10,936 nt of DNA from SB21 sp964415295. Lineage in GTDB: Bacteria > CLD3 > SB21. The notes below the pieces were generated by a model, which worked only from the letters and a program-made list of their open reading frames with translations, had not been told where the DNA came from and ran no database searches. Positions 1 through 7,456 of this stretch are shown here, piece by piece (position 1 is the stretch's first letter; every line of letters starts with the position of its first letter). Location of the stretch: NCBI GenBank assembly GCA_964415295.1, contig CAYPYN010000018.1, positions 1 through 10,936 on the forward strand. The letters run 5' to 3'. A program made the translations under genes and the position numbers.

Positions 1-109
1 CCTGTACCATCGTGATAGCCGACGTCAGCGTCGTCTTGCCGTGATCTACGTGACCGATCGTACCGATGTTGATATGCGGCTTCGACCGGTTAAATTTTTC
101 CTTAGCCAT
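1..109 (-). CDS. tuf: Elongation factor Tu, N-terminal fragment
   Basis: EF-Tu is the GTPase that delivers aminoacyl-tRNA to the ribosomal A site in the cytoplasm. The visible 36 codons begin MAKEKFNRSKPHINIGTIGH and continue through VDHGKTT, the P-loop (G1) of translational GTPases, so the family is unmistakable. The gene runs off the low-coordinate edge of the window. The start is supported by AAGGAG six bases upstream of the ATG. It lies 64 bp downstream of tRNA-Thr, in the tRNA-Gly/tRNA-Thr/tuf order known from many bacteria (compare E. coli tufB), so it is probably cotranscribed with the tRNAs from the promoter near 468-496. Only the N-terminus is seen, so nothing can be said about the rest of the protein or about further tuf copies. 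Confidence 0.97.
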   Translation of the reverse strand, partial: MAKEKFNRSKPHINIGTIGHVDHGKTTLTSAITMVQ

Positions 110-173
110 GTGAGTCTCCTTGCATGTTTATGATATCGCTGTTACACAAATCAAATTCAAACAGATGCCGAGG

Positions 174-247
<74 letters not shown>

Positions 248-260
248 CAAAATCTTATCG

Positions 261-333
261 AGCGAGAGACGAGGCTCGAACTCGCAACATCCTGCTTGGA
301 AGGCAGGTACTCTACCAATTGAGTTACTCTCGC
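261..333 (-). tRNA. tRNA-Gly (anticodon TCC)
   Basis: A 73-nt cloverleaf. The acceptor GCGAGAG/CTCTCGC is fully paired, the D stem is ACTC/GAGT, and the anticodon stem CCTGC/GCAGG encloses CTTCCAA, giving anticodon TCC (glycine). The T stem GCGAG/CTCGT has its last pair as G-T and encloses TTCGAGC. The discriminator is U, as is usual for bacterial tRNA-Gly, and CCA is not encoded. It is the first gene of the tRNA-Gly/tRNA-Thr/tuf unit. Confidence 0.97.
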
Positions 334-424
334 AAAAACACAAAACGCCCAAAAACCCTGTACACACGGCTTGGGAGTCCACAGAGTTCCACAAACTTCA
401 CAGGCGCAACTCAATTTTAAATTC

Positions 425-456
425 AATAAAAACCTATAGAAAGATAGGTGTTTATT
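425..456 (-). other. Leader hairpin upstream of the tRNA-tuf unit
   Basis: The arms 425-437 and 444-456 are 13 bases each and pair at 12 of 13 positions around a 6-base loop. The mismatch is between 431 and 450. The hairpin starts just after the predicted transcription start (about 461), at the 5' end of a leader of roughly 125 nt before tRNA-Gly. Its descending arm is U-rich but no long U run follows, so it is not a standard terminator. It may protect the 5' end, mark a processing site or act as an attenuator; none of these is shown. The rest of the leader (334-424) holds no gene I recognise. A tRNA-Tyr, which sits in this position in some bacteria, was looked for and not found. Confidence 0.5.
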
Positions 457-467
457 TTTGAGTGCCC

Positions 468-533
468 AATATATAGAAAAAATCTACGGTTGTCAAGTTT
501 TTTTGATGTTTTTTTATTATTTTTAAAAAAGTT
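468..533 (-). promoter_or_regulatory. Strong sigma70-type promoter with UP-like tract for tRNA-Gly/tRNA-Thr/tuf
   Basis: On the minus strand the -35 box TTGACA (491-496, perfect consensus) and the -10 box TATATT (468-473, 5 of 6) are separated by exactly 17 bp. Directly upstream of the -35 box, about 497-533 is almost pure A/T with phased A-tracts, like UP elements of stable-RNA promoters. Between the -10 box and the expected start near 461 the sequence begins GGGC. GC-rich discriminators are characteristic of promoters under stringent (ppGpp) control, so growth-rate regulation is inferred. It reads toward the tRNAs and tuf. Confidence 0.85.
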
Positions 534-548
534 ATGAGGAAAACCAAC

Positions 549-582
549 AAAAAAGGCAAGCGTTTTAGCGCTTGCCTTTTTG
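549..582 (-). terminator. Rho-independent terminator after the LPP20-like gene
   Basis: The perfect 8-bp stem GGCAAGCG/CGCTTGCC (555-562 and 569-576) has a 6-base loop. Runs of A on one side and T on the other let it work in both directions. On the minus strand it ends in a T tract. It lies about 20 bp past the stop codon of the gene at 604-1755 and insulates that gene from the stable-RNA promoter just downstream. Confidence 0.92.
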
Positions 583-603
583 AAGAAATAATTTCGAAGA
601 ATT

Positions 604-1755
604 TTACTGCGTGATCTTCAGATATTCCATTTTCATGGCCGACGTAGTGCCCTCGGAATTCAGGAATACAACGCCAACGTTACACGTTTCCGGGAATTCA
701 GTTTCGAAACTGGCGATCTCTACCCAATCTTCGTCGATTGTGCTGTAATAGGCCGTCCACAAGTAACCGTTTCGGACCAATTTCAGATACCCAAAGCCTT
801 TGAAAGGTTCGATGTATTTTTCGGTTCGCGGTAAATCGATGTCGTTGGCAAATCCTTCGAGGTATACGTACGAGCCGTTGTAGAAGACTTTAGCGATGAC
901 GTTTTGCTTACCGCTGTGGGCGCAAATACCAAAACCGACATAATATTTGGACCAATCCGCTTTCACTTTCGTTACAGCCGTAAAATTACCTTTGACATCC
1001 GACATTTCGACCCGCGGAGCATGTTTGTTACCCTCTTTGGGGTCCCATGTCTCATCGGTCACAACATTAACAGTCAAATTGCCATCGCCCAGAAGTGAAT
1101 ATTTGGAGTTCTGGTCCTGATCGCTCCATTTGAAACTGCCAAAGGATTTGTTTGCAAAATCGGTGCTTCCCGCGCCCCTCGATGAAGAAGCTGACGACGC
1201 GGAAACGGTAACCGATGCGGTTTCCTTAATTGTTTGCCTTTGTTCTTCCGGAGCTTTCACTTCCTCCGGTGATGCTTCCATAGCCCCCATATCCTCGGAT
1301 TCATCGTCTGCTTTAATGATAACAACATCGGGGTCACTCGTCTGCGCATTTAGCATCTTCAAAGCACTCATGGCACCGCTGCGGGCTTTATCAGCCTTTT
1401 TCTGAGCGGCATATCCTTTGTCGATGGTTTCAATCGGAAGCAAGGCGAGCGCATAATAATACTTGTTTGTCGGATCCTGCCAGTAGGATTCAATCCGCAC
1501 ACCCGTCATGGCTTTTTTTATATCGGCTTTTGCATATTTGTTCTTGAGAATCTTCTCAATGCCGGCTATGGCTTTCTTTTCAGCTTTGGTTCTCGCCTTA
1601 TCGGCCTTCGAATCTTTGGCGACCCCAACACCTACAAAATTCTCAGACGAATAGACTCCCGGATTGTCAACCCATGCGGGTTTCTGGGCATACAGCGCTG
1701 AAACAAAAAACGCGGATAGTGCGCTCAGCCAGATCGTTTTCATTATATTTTTCAT
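604..1755 (-). CDS. Exported LPP20-like protein with C-terminal lectin-like domain
   Basis: No specific function is known to me. The 383-residue protein starts with a signal peptide (basic MKNIMK, hydrophobic 8-22, probable cleavage near LYAQ, residues 21-24) without a lipobox cysteine, so it should be periplasmic or secreted rather than a lipoprotein. Residues about 25-110 (KPAWVDNPG, then FVGVGVAKDSKADKARTKAE) resemble the LPP20 family. A lysine/alanine-rich stretch (about 115-135) and an acidic then Ser/Ala-rich linker (about 145-197) follow. Residues about 198-383 resemble a concanavalin-like/DUF1349 beta-sandwich, with FGYLKLVRNG and WTAYYSTIDEDW as typical strands. The start is chosen because AAAGGAG lies five bases upstream; the next Met (residue 5) has no such site. 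It is 53 bp downstream of the mutase gene and is followed by a strong terminator, so it ends the transcription unit. The family calls are from memory of sequence style; the two-domain order is clear. Confidence 0.85.
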   Translation of the reverse strand: MKNIMKTIWLSALSAFFVSALYAQKPAWVDNPGVYSSENFVGVGVAKDSKADKARTKAEKKAIAGIEKILKNKYAKADIKKAMTGVRIESYWQDPTNKYYYALALLPIETIDKGYAAQKKADKARSGAMSALKMLNAQTSDPDVVIIKADDESEDMGAMEASPEEVKAPEEQRQTIKETASVTVSASSASSSRGAGSTDFANKSFGSFKWSDQDQNSKYSLLGDGNLTVNVVTDETWDPKEGNKHAPRVEMSDVKGNFTAVTKVKADWSKYYVGFGICAHSGKQNVIAKVFYNGSYVYLEGFANDIDLPRTEKYIEPFKGFGYLKLVRNGYLWTAYYSTIDEDWVEIASFETEFPETCNVGVVFLNSEGTTSAMKMEYLKITQ

Positions 1756-1808
1756 GGTCTCTCCTTTGAATTGAGTAATTTAGAGGAATATAAAGATGCT
1801 ATTTATAC

Positions 1809-3338
1809 TCAATGAAAATAAGAAGTAAATGACTTAATTAATTTTTCGAGCTGTTTTTTGTCACGAGCTTCGGCAATGATTCTGACAATGGGCTCAGTAT
1901 TCGACTTGCGAAAATGTATCCATGAATCACTAAACAAGATTTTTACGCCGTCCGTCAAATCGATCTTTTCATTGGAATGATCTTTCATGATCTTGTCCAA
2001 TACTTTTGTTGTATCAACTTTTCCAAGTTCGATTTTGTCCTTCTTCATCAGATAAGAAGGCAATTCTCTTAGCATGTCAGAGAATGGACGATCCTTCTCA
2101 GCCATTGATTGCAGCACCAACGCTATTCCCGTTACGGCATCGCGACCCAAATGCGTTTCAGGTAAAATGACGCCTCCATTCCCTTCACCGCCTATAACCG
2201 CATGCACTTCACGCATTTTTGTGGAAACATTGATCTCACCGATTTTCGTTCTGTGGCATTTGCTATGATATTTTGCAGCAATGTCATCTATCGCCATCGT
2301 TGTCGACGCATTGACTACTACCGGTCCCGCTTTACGGGATAAAACATAATCGACGGCAATGGCCAATGTGTACTCTTCTCCGATCGCGATTCCTTTTTCG
2401 GAAACGATAGCCAGTCTGTCCACGTCCGGATCAACAGCGAATCCGATATCGGCCTTATGATATGTCACCGCATGTTCCAATTCATGGAGATTTTCCATAG
2501 TGGGTTCCGGATTACGCGGAAATATCCCGTGGGGTTCTTCATTGATCGTTACGACCTCGCAACCAAGTTCTTTGAGAAACCTGGGAATGATCGCTCCACC
2601 GGCGCCGTTAACACAATCCACCACAACTTTTAGATTTCTCTTTCGGAGAGCCTCCGTGTTCAAATACGGGAGTTCCATTATTCTTTCAATATGATCCTTT
2701 ACCGCGTAATCGTAGTACTGGACTTTTCCAAGCCGATCCCACTCAACGTACGAGATATTATTCAAATGGGCCAACTCCAAAACCTCATCCATCTGAAAAG
2801 CCGTCAAAAAATGCCCGTTAGGGCCGATCAGCTTTAGTGCGTTCCACTCCACCGGATTATGGCTGGCCGTGATCGCTATGCCACCGTGCGCATTGAGGTT
2901 TTTGACTGCAATCTCTACGGTCGGGGTTGGCACGACGCCAATTTCAACGACCTTGCAGCCAGTGGCTATCAGACCGGCGACAGCCGACGTTTTGACCAAT
3001 TCTCCGGACACACGAGAATCCCGGCCGATCACGATGGTTCCGCCATTGGCCCACGTGCCGAACGCGGCCGCGTACTTTGAAACGATCTCAGGATTCAGAC
3101 CATCACCAATGACTCCCCGAATCCCGGAAACACTGATCATCAATTTGGTAGCAGGTGTTTCCTTTTTTTCAGCATGAGTTATCTTACGAGTCGCATATGG
3201 CGTCTCGGCCATTTTCTTCTCAACAAGCTCACGCACCCGTCCTTTGGAAGAGATCTTGATGAGTTTGTTATTTTCGTCAGGATGCTTAGCATTCGATGTC
3301 CGGCGTTCCGGATGTGCGGCAGTTTTCTTCTTTTTCAT
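1809..3338 (-). CDS. glmM: Phosphoglucosamine mutase (GlmM-type) / phosphohexomutase with N-terminal extension
   Basis: This is an alpha-D-phosphohexomutase, most likely converting glucosamine-6-phosphate to glucosamine-1-phosphate for UDP-GlcNAc and cell-wall synthesis in the cytoplasm. All four family signatures are present in order: the phosphoserine loop TASHNP (157-162, Ser159), the metal loop DPDVDR (303-308), the sugar loop GGEGNGG (383-389) and the phosphate loop SNTEP (479-483). The catalytic part begins at MISVSGIRG (67-75) and is about 443 residues, normal for the family. The first 66 residues are an extra basic, lysine-rich, probably disordered segment. The ATG at 3338 lies 8 bp after the alaS stop with only a weak AGGT upstream, suggesting translational coupling. 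Met43 has a weak GAGAAG upstream and Met67 has none, so the true start is uncertain. Specificity for glucosamine versus mannose or glucose phosphates cannot be settled from motifs; the SVSGIRG form is usually annotated GlmM. Confidence 0.9.
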   Translation of the reverse strand: MKKKKTAAHPERRTSNAKHPDENNKLIKISSKGRVRELVEKKMAETPYATRKITHAEKKETPATKLMISVSGIRGVIGDGLNPEIVSKYAAAFGTWANGGTIVIGRDSRVSGELVKTSAVAGLIATGCKVVEIGVVPTPTVEIAVKNLNAHGGIAITASHNPVEWNALKLIGPNGHFLTAFQMDEVLELAHLNNISYVEWDRLGKVQYYDYAVKDHIERIMELPYLNTEALRKRNLKVVVDCVNGAGGAIIPRFLKELGCEVVTINEEPHGIFPRNPEPTMENLHELEHAVTYHKADIGFAVDPDVDRLAIVSEKGIAIGEEYTLAIAVDYVLSRKAGPVVVNASTTMAIDDIAAKYHSKCHRTKIGEINVSTKMREVHAVIGGEGNGGVILPETHLGRDAVTGIALVLQSMAEKDRPFSDMLRELPSYLMKKDKIELGKVDTTKVLDKIMKDHSNEKIDLTDGVKILFSDSWIHFRKSNTEPIVRIIAEARDKKQLEKLIKSFTSYFH

Positions 3339-3346
3339 ATTGAAAC

Positions 3347-5941
3347 CTATTGGAGAAATTTGCTCAAACTCTTCAGCGCATCATGAATTTTACCTGGATC
3401 TTTGGCGCCTGCAGTTGCCAAATGCGGCCTACCTCCTCCGCTTCCTCCCGCTATTTTAGCAACTTCTTTAATAATAGTTCCAGCATGGTATCTATTGACA
3501 AGATCATCGGTCACGATACACACGAACGAAACACTCTCATTCCTAACCGTGGCAAGAACGCCGACCCCGGATTTCATTTTCAAACGGAGCGTATCGGCCA
3601 CTTCTTTTAGCTCAACCCCGTCCGGCAACTCAATCTCCGATGCGACTACGCGAATCCCGTTGACTTTAGTAGCATTAAAAAGGATTTCATCCAATTTGGA
3701 GGTAACCAGCTTGAGATTCAACTGGGCAAGCTCCTTTTCCAACTCCTTTTTCCGCTGTGACAGATTTTCAACCTTGGAAAACACCTCTTCGCTGCGGCAG
3801 TTCAGCAGGCTTTTCAGCCTTTCGTGAATCTCATGCTCGGCGCGCAAGGTCCGTTCAGCCAGCGGACCGGAGATCGCTTCGATACGTCTCACGCCTGAAG
3901 CGATGCTCGATTCCGATACGATTTTAAAAAAACCTATCATTCCCGTAGAGCCTACGTGAGTTCCACCGCAGAATTCCTTACTGAAATCACCGAACTGTAC
4001 CACATTGACATGATCGCCGTACTTATCTCCAAAGAATGACAGGGCGCCCATCTTCTTCGCGTCGGAGATTGGAATATTACGATGGTGTCTGAGAGGAATA
4101 TTCTCAAAAACCTTCTGTTGAACCGTCCGCTCAATACGAGTCAACTGTTCATCGCTGATCTTTTCGAAATGAGTAAAGTCAAAACGCAGCCTGTCGGGTT
4201 CGACGACCGATCCAGCCTGATGCACATGATCACCCAGCACTTGCCTTAATGCGGCGTGCAGAATATGCGTTGCCGAGTGATTTTTTATGGTAGGTTCTCT
4301 GTGGGCCTTATGAACAGTCAGTTTAGCATTATGATGGTCTTTGAGATCGGCATCCGGCAAATCATCGGCAAAATGAACGATATCATCTCCGACCTTCTGA
4401 GTATCCCATACTTCAAAAACCAGACCATTGAACGTAATCGTTCCTTTATCGCCGACCTGCCCGCCGGACTCAGAATAGAAAGGCGTCTGGTCGAATACCA
4501 TTTGGATATGCTTGCCGTCGCGGCTATACTTGATCAACTGGGCTTCGGACATCAGAGTATCATAGCCTAAGAACTGAGATTTTTTTTCGGCGGAAACGAC
4601 ATTCCACTTCACGTCTTTGGTGATGAATATCTTTTTACCTTCATCCCGAGAACGCTGCTTCTGCGCAGCCATTTCTTCCGCAAACCTATTCTCATCAACA
4701 CTAAAACCGCGCTCCGTTGCGATCACTCGAGTAAGATCGACCGGGAAACCGTATGTATCATATAATTTGAATACATCCTCACCTGGAATTTGAGATACAC
4801 CCGCTTTGGATAACTTTCTGACCATATCTTCAAAAACTTCAATTCCCCGATCGAGAGTGTTGTTGAAATTCTCTTCCTCTGTCTTGATCACCTTTTCCAC
4901 GAAAGATTGGCGCGACCTGATCTCCGGGAAGGCCTCACCCATTGATTCGGCAACATTGGCCACCAATTTGTAAATGAACGGTTCGTGCATCTGCAGTTTC
5001 CGGCCATACAGGGCGGCACGGCGGAGAATCCGGCGAAGCACATATCCTCGGCCGTCGTTACCTGGTATCGCCCCGTCGGTGATGGAAAAGGTCAACATGC
5101 GGATGTGATCGGCAATAACACGGAACGGCGCCTGAATATGCTCGTCCTGATACGTCTTCCTCGTATGATGCTCGATCCCTTTAATAATGTCGGTAAAAAT
5201 GTCGATGTCGTAATTCGACGCTTTGCGCTGGAGAACACGAGTAATACGCTCGAATCCGGCGCCGGTATCCACATGTTTGGCGGGTAATTCAGTAAGGGAC
5301 CGGTCCGCATTTCGGTTGAATTGAATGAATACAAGATTCCATAATTCGATCACATCGGGAGAGCCGGCATTGACCAATCGTGCGCCGTCGCCTCTTTCCG
5401 TAAGGTCTATATGGATCTCGGAGCACGGCCCGCAGGGACCTGTGTCGCCCATTTCCCAGAAATTATCCTTTTCACCAAAACGCATGATGTGCGACGGATC
5501 AATGTCCGTTACTTTCTTCCACATATCCGCCGCTTCGTCGTCGTCACGGTAGACCGTCGCATACAAACGGTCTTTGGGAAGCCCCCACACACCGGTCAAA
5601 AGTTCCCATGCCCAGGCAATCGCCTCTTTCTTGTAATAATCGCCGAATGACCAATTGCCGAGCATTTCAAAGAAGGTGTGATGATACGTATCATGCCCAA
5701 CCTCTTCCAGATCGTTATGCTTGCCGCTCACGCGGATACACTTTTGCGAATTGACAGCCCTTACGTAATCACGTTTTTCACTGCCAAGGAAGATCGGCTT
5801 GAACTGATTCATACCGGCATTTGTGAAGAGAAGCGTGGGGTCGTCGTTTGGAACGACAGGACTGGATGGCACAAACTTATGCGCGCGCTCTTCAAAAAAT
5901 CTGATGAACTGACGGCGCACGTCTTGGGAACTGATCGTCAT
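3347..5941 (-). CDS. alaS: Alanyl-tRNA synthetase
   Basis: AlaRS charges tRNA-Ala with alanine and hydrolyses mischarged Ser- and Gly-tRNA-Ala. From the chosen start it has 864 residues, a normal full length. The class II catalytic domain occupies about 1-240 (HHTFFEMLGNWSFGDYYKK at 87-105 is motif 2; GPCGPCSEIH at 168-177). The tRNA-recognition region follows to about 450. The editing domain carries the zinc ligands HSATH (555-559) and CGGTH (658-662). A coiled-coil rich in Glu/Lys (about 720-755) leads to the C-terminal DHHA1 domain with the glycine loop GGSGGGRPH (832-840). The frame is open 24 codons further upstream, but those residues do not resemble AlaRS, and MTISSQDVRRQF matches the usual N-terminus. 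GGAG lies about 10 bases before this ATG. It is 68 bp after the upstream membrane-protein gene and 8 bp before glmM, probably in one operon. All key residues are intact. Confidence 0.98.
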   Translation of the reverse strand: MTISSQDVRRQFIRFFEERAHKFVPSSPVVPNDDPTLLFTNAGMNQFKPIFLGSEKRDYVRAVNSQKCIRVSGKHNDLEEVGHDTYHHTFFEMLGNWSFGDYYKKEAIAWAWELLTGVWGLPKDRLYATVYRDDDEAADMWKKVTDIDPSHIMRFGEKDNFWEMGDTGPCGPCSEIHIDLTERGDGARLVNAGSPDVIELWNLVFIQFNRNADRSLTELPAKHVDTGAGFERITRVLQRKASNYDIDIFTDIIKGIEHHTRKTYQDEHIQAPFRVIADHIRMLTFSITDGAIPGNDGRGYVLRRILRRAALYGRKLQMHEPFIYKLVANVAESMGEAFPEIRSRQSFVEKVIKTEEENFNNTLDRGIEVFEDMVRKLSKAGVSQIPGEDVFKLYDTYGFPVDLTRVIATERGFSVDENRFAEEMAAQKQRSRDEGKKIFITKDVKWNVVSAEKKSQFLGYDTLMSEAQLIKYSRDGKHIQMVFDQTPFYSESGGQVGDKGTITFNGLVFEVWDTQKVGDDIVHFADDLPDADLKDHHNAKLTVHKAHREPTIKNHSATHILHAALRQVLGDHVHQAGSVVEPDRLRFDFTHFEKISDEQLTRIERTVQQKVFENIPLRHHRNIPISDAKKMGALSFFGDKYGDHVNVVQFGDFSKEFCGGTHVGSTGMIGFFKIVSESSIASGVRRIEAISGPLAERTLRAEHEIHERLKSLLNCRSEEVFSKVENLSQRKKELEKELAQLNLKLVTSKLDEILFNATKVNGIRVVASEIELPDGVELKEVADTLRLKMKSGVGVLATVRNESVSFVCIVTDDLVNRYHAGTIIKEVAKIAGGSGGGRPHLATAGAKDPGKIHDALKSLSKFLQ

Positions 5942-6009
5942 GAATCGATAACTCCGGAAGAATAAAATGTTGTAAAAAGCGACGAAATATAGGGATTTAT
6001 TTTGTTGAA

Positions 6010-6684
6010 TCAAATAGAAAAGGCTCTCCGCGCACGCGATCGCAGGTCTTTTCGAATGCCGGCCGCGAGAAAGACTATTCCGATCATCTGCGCGATGTGA
6101 AAAATACCGTTGTGATCGAATTCCCAGATCATCACCATTTCCAGTTCCGCTTGTGTCTGCAGATAAGCCGCAAAGAGCGATATCATTATGCCGATCGTCA
6201 TATATCCGGCCCCATGCAACTCATTTTTTACGGCTAACATGGTGTATACAATTACAGCAAATACCATCGCCACGGCTTCGTACAGTACGAAAATTACAAA
6301 TAAGTTATCGAACACCAGGGTAATCGCATAAAACATAGTACCAAGAAGCAGAATCGCGAGCGTCATGCCTCTCGATATCCAAAATCCTTTCATATCGTAG
6401 ATCACACCTGTGACAAAAAGCGCTACCGCGAGACCAAGAGAGAGATTGAGGGGCTGCCATAATATCCAATTGGTCTTGTCGGACATATCAAATCCGTGAG
6501 CGACAGCGCCCACATAGGATGCAAACGCGATGAGACCAAATGCCCAGGCCCAGATCTGGGATTTATAAAGATCAACTCCTCTTCCATACCGTAAAATTCT
6601 ATAAGCCAATACCGACGCGAGCATGGCTAAGATCAAATCTGTGACCGCCGTGGTCTGCTCAAATGGACGATCGGTAAATTCCAT
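6010..6684 (-). CDS. Multi-pass inner-membrane protein with conserved-looking His/Asp residues
   Basis: Function is not known. The 224-residue protein is mostly hydrophobic, with about seven predicted transmembrane segments (roughly 14-32, 43-62, 72-95, 105-124, 127-150, 160-176, 196-210) and a basic C-terminal tail (RKDLRSRARR) likely on the cytoplasmic side. Polar residues sit at membrane edges: AHGFD (62-66) and WEFDHNGIFH (187-196). This pattern of His and Asp is reminiscent of seven-helix CREST-type hydrolases or of DUF6962-like proteins, but the exact CREST spacing is not met, so I treat it as a hint only. The start is placed at 6684 because GAGGT lies seven bases upstream. An ATG nine codons earlier (6711) has no ribosome binding site and would overlap plsC. 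Only 1 bp separates it from the plsC stop, so the two are translationally coupled, which points to a membrane-lipid context. Confidence 0.85.
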   Translation of the reverse strand: MEFTDRPFEQTTAVTDLILAMLASVLAYRILRYGRGVDLYKSQIWAWAFGLIAFASYVGAVAHGFDMSDKTNWILWQPLNLSLGLAVALFVTGVIYDMKGFWISRGMTLAILLLGTMFYAITLVFDNLFVIFVLYEAVAMVFAVIVYTMLAVKNELHGAGYMTIGIMISLFAAYLQTQAELEMVMIWEFDHNGIFHIAQMIGIVFLAAGIRKDLRSRARRAFSI

Positions 6685-6685
6685 G

Positions 6686-7444
6686 CTAAACCTCACATCC
6701 GAATTTCTCATTAAGAGGAAGATTGATGATCTTTTTTATTCTTTGCGCCAAATCATCAGCATCTTTTTTGGTCAATCCGACGGTATTAACCGGCGGATGG
6801 ATGACTACCTCCGAGTAACCAGGTCCAGCCATCGCGTGCCACTTACCGTTCCTCTGTAGGCGTTGCCAGTTATTAACAAATGTAACCGGAAGTATTGGAA
6901 TTTGTTTTCTGATAGCAATCGCAAAGGCCCCGGGCTTGAAGTCCCCCATCACCGGCGCGGACCGTGAAATCGTCCCTTCAGGATAGATCGCCAAAGGATG
7001 GCCATTATCTATCTCTTCCAACATGCGTTTCATAGCTTCGAGAGACCCCGTGATACTGTCTCGATCCACGGTGATATTCATTTTAGACGTAAAGAATATT
7101 CTGAAAAGTGGCCACGACTCAACCTCTCTCTTGGCTACAAATATGAAATAATTCTGAAAAACCCAATAAGTGACCGGTATATCCATATACGATGTGTGGT
7201 TGGCGCAAATAATATAGGAACCGCGCGGAATCATGTTTTCTCTGCCGCTGATCCTGACCGGCGCCAAAGCACACCACTGCCAAGCAACGGCAAACCAACG
7301 CATCATTCTGAACGCTTTCGGAAATCTATTTGGGTGGGACAATAAGAAATAGAAAACCGGATAGAATAGCAGTAGTGCTGCACCGACAAAAAAGAAATAC
7401 CAGCATTTATACAATACTCTAAAGGGAGTCAACAAATAATTCAT
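6686..7444 (-). CDS. plsC: 1-acyl-sn-glycerol-3-phosphate acyltransferase (PlsC/LPLAT family)
   Basis: It probably transfers an acyl chain to lysophosphatidic acid, making phosphatidic acid at the inner membrane; related LPLAT enzymes acylate other lipids, so the exact acceptor is not certain. The 252-residue protein has a membrane helix at about 15-37. The acyltransferase motifs come in order: NHTSYMD (82-88, the HX4D catalytic pair His83/Asp88), NITVDRDS (123-130, motif II), YPEGTIS (154-160, motif III) and ILPVTF (184-189, motif IV). Length is typical. The start has no clear Shine-Dalgarno sequence but lies 12 bp after the stop of the upstream lipoprotein gene, so reinitiation is plausible. 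It is followed after 1 bp by the membrane protein at 6010-6684. Confidence 0.93.
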   Translation of the reverse strand: MNYLLTPFRVLYKCWYFFFVGAALLLFYPVFYFLLSHPNRFPKAFRMMRWFAVAWQWCALAPVRISGRENMIPRGSYIICANHTSYMDIPVTYWVFQNYFIFVAKREVESWPLFRIFFTSKMNITVDRDSITGSLEAMKRMLEEIDNGHPLAIYPEGTISRSAPVMGDFKPGAFAIAIRKQIPILPVTFVNNWQRLQRNGKWHAMAGPGYSEVVIHPPVNTVGLTKKDADDLAQRIKKIINLPLNEKFGCEV

Positions 7445-7456
7445 GATAATAAAAAA

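Noticed and set aside
334..424. Possible tRNA-Tyr in the leader, as in the E. coli tufB unit
   Set aside because: No tyrosine anticodon stem-loop or acceptor pairing could be drawn in this stretch.
1771..1812. 7-bp inverted repeat (TTGAGTA/TACTCAA) spanning the end of the mutase gene as a terminator
   Set aside because: The loop is 28 bases and AT-rich, the stem is short and there is no T tract; probably chance.
2859..3177. Plus-strand open frames inside the mutase gene, and similar ones inside alaS and other genes
   Set aside because: They are shadows antisense to genes with full motif support, with no ribosome binding sites or recognisable products.
5942..6013. Upstream extension of the alaS frame by 24 codons
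   Set aside because: The extra residues do not resemble AlaRS, the early ATG overlaps the preceding gene's stop, and the ATG at 5941 gives the family-typical N-terminus.
6685..6711. Longer start for the membrane protein, nine codons upstream
   Set aside because: No ribosome binding site, and it would overlap plsC; the ATG at 6684 has GAGGT seven bases upstream.
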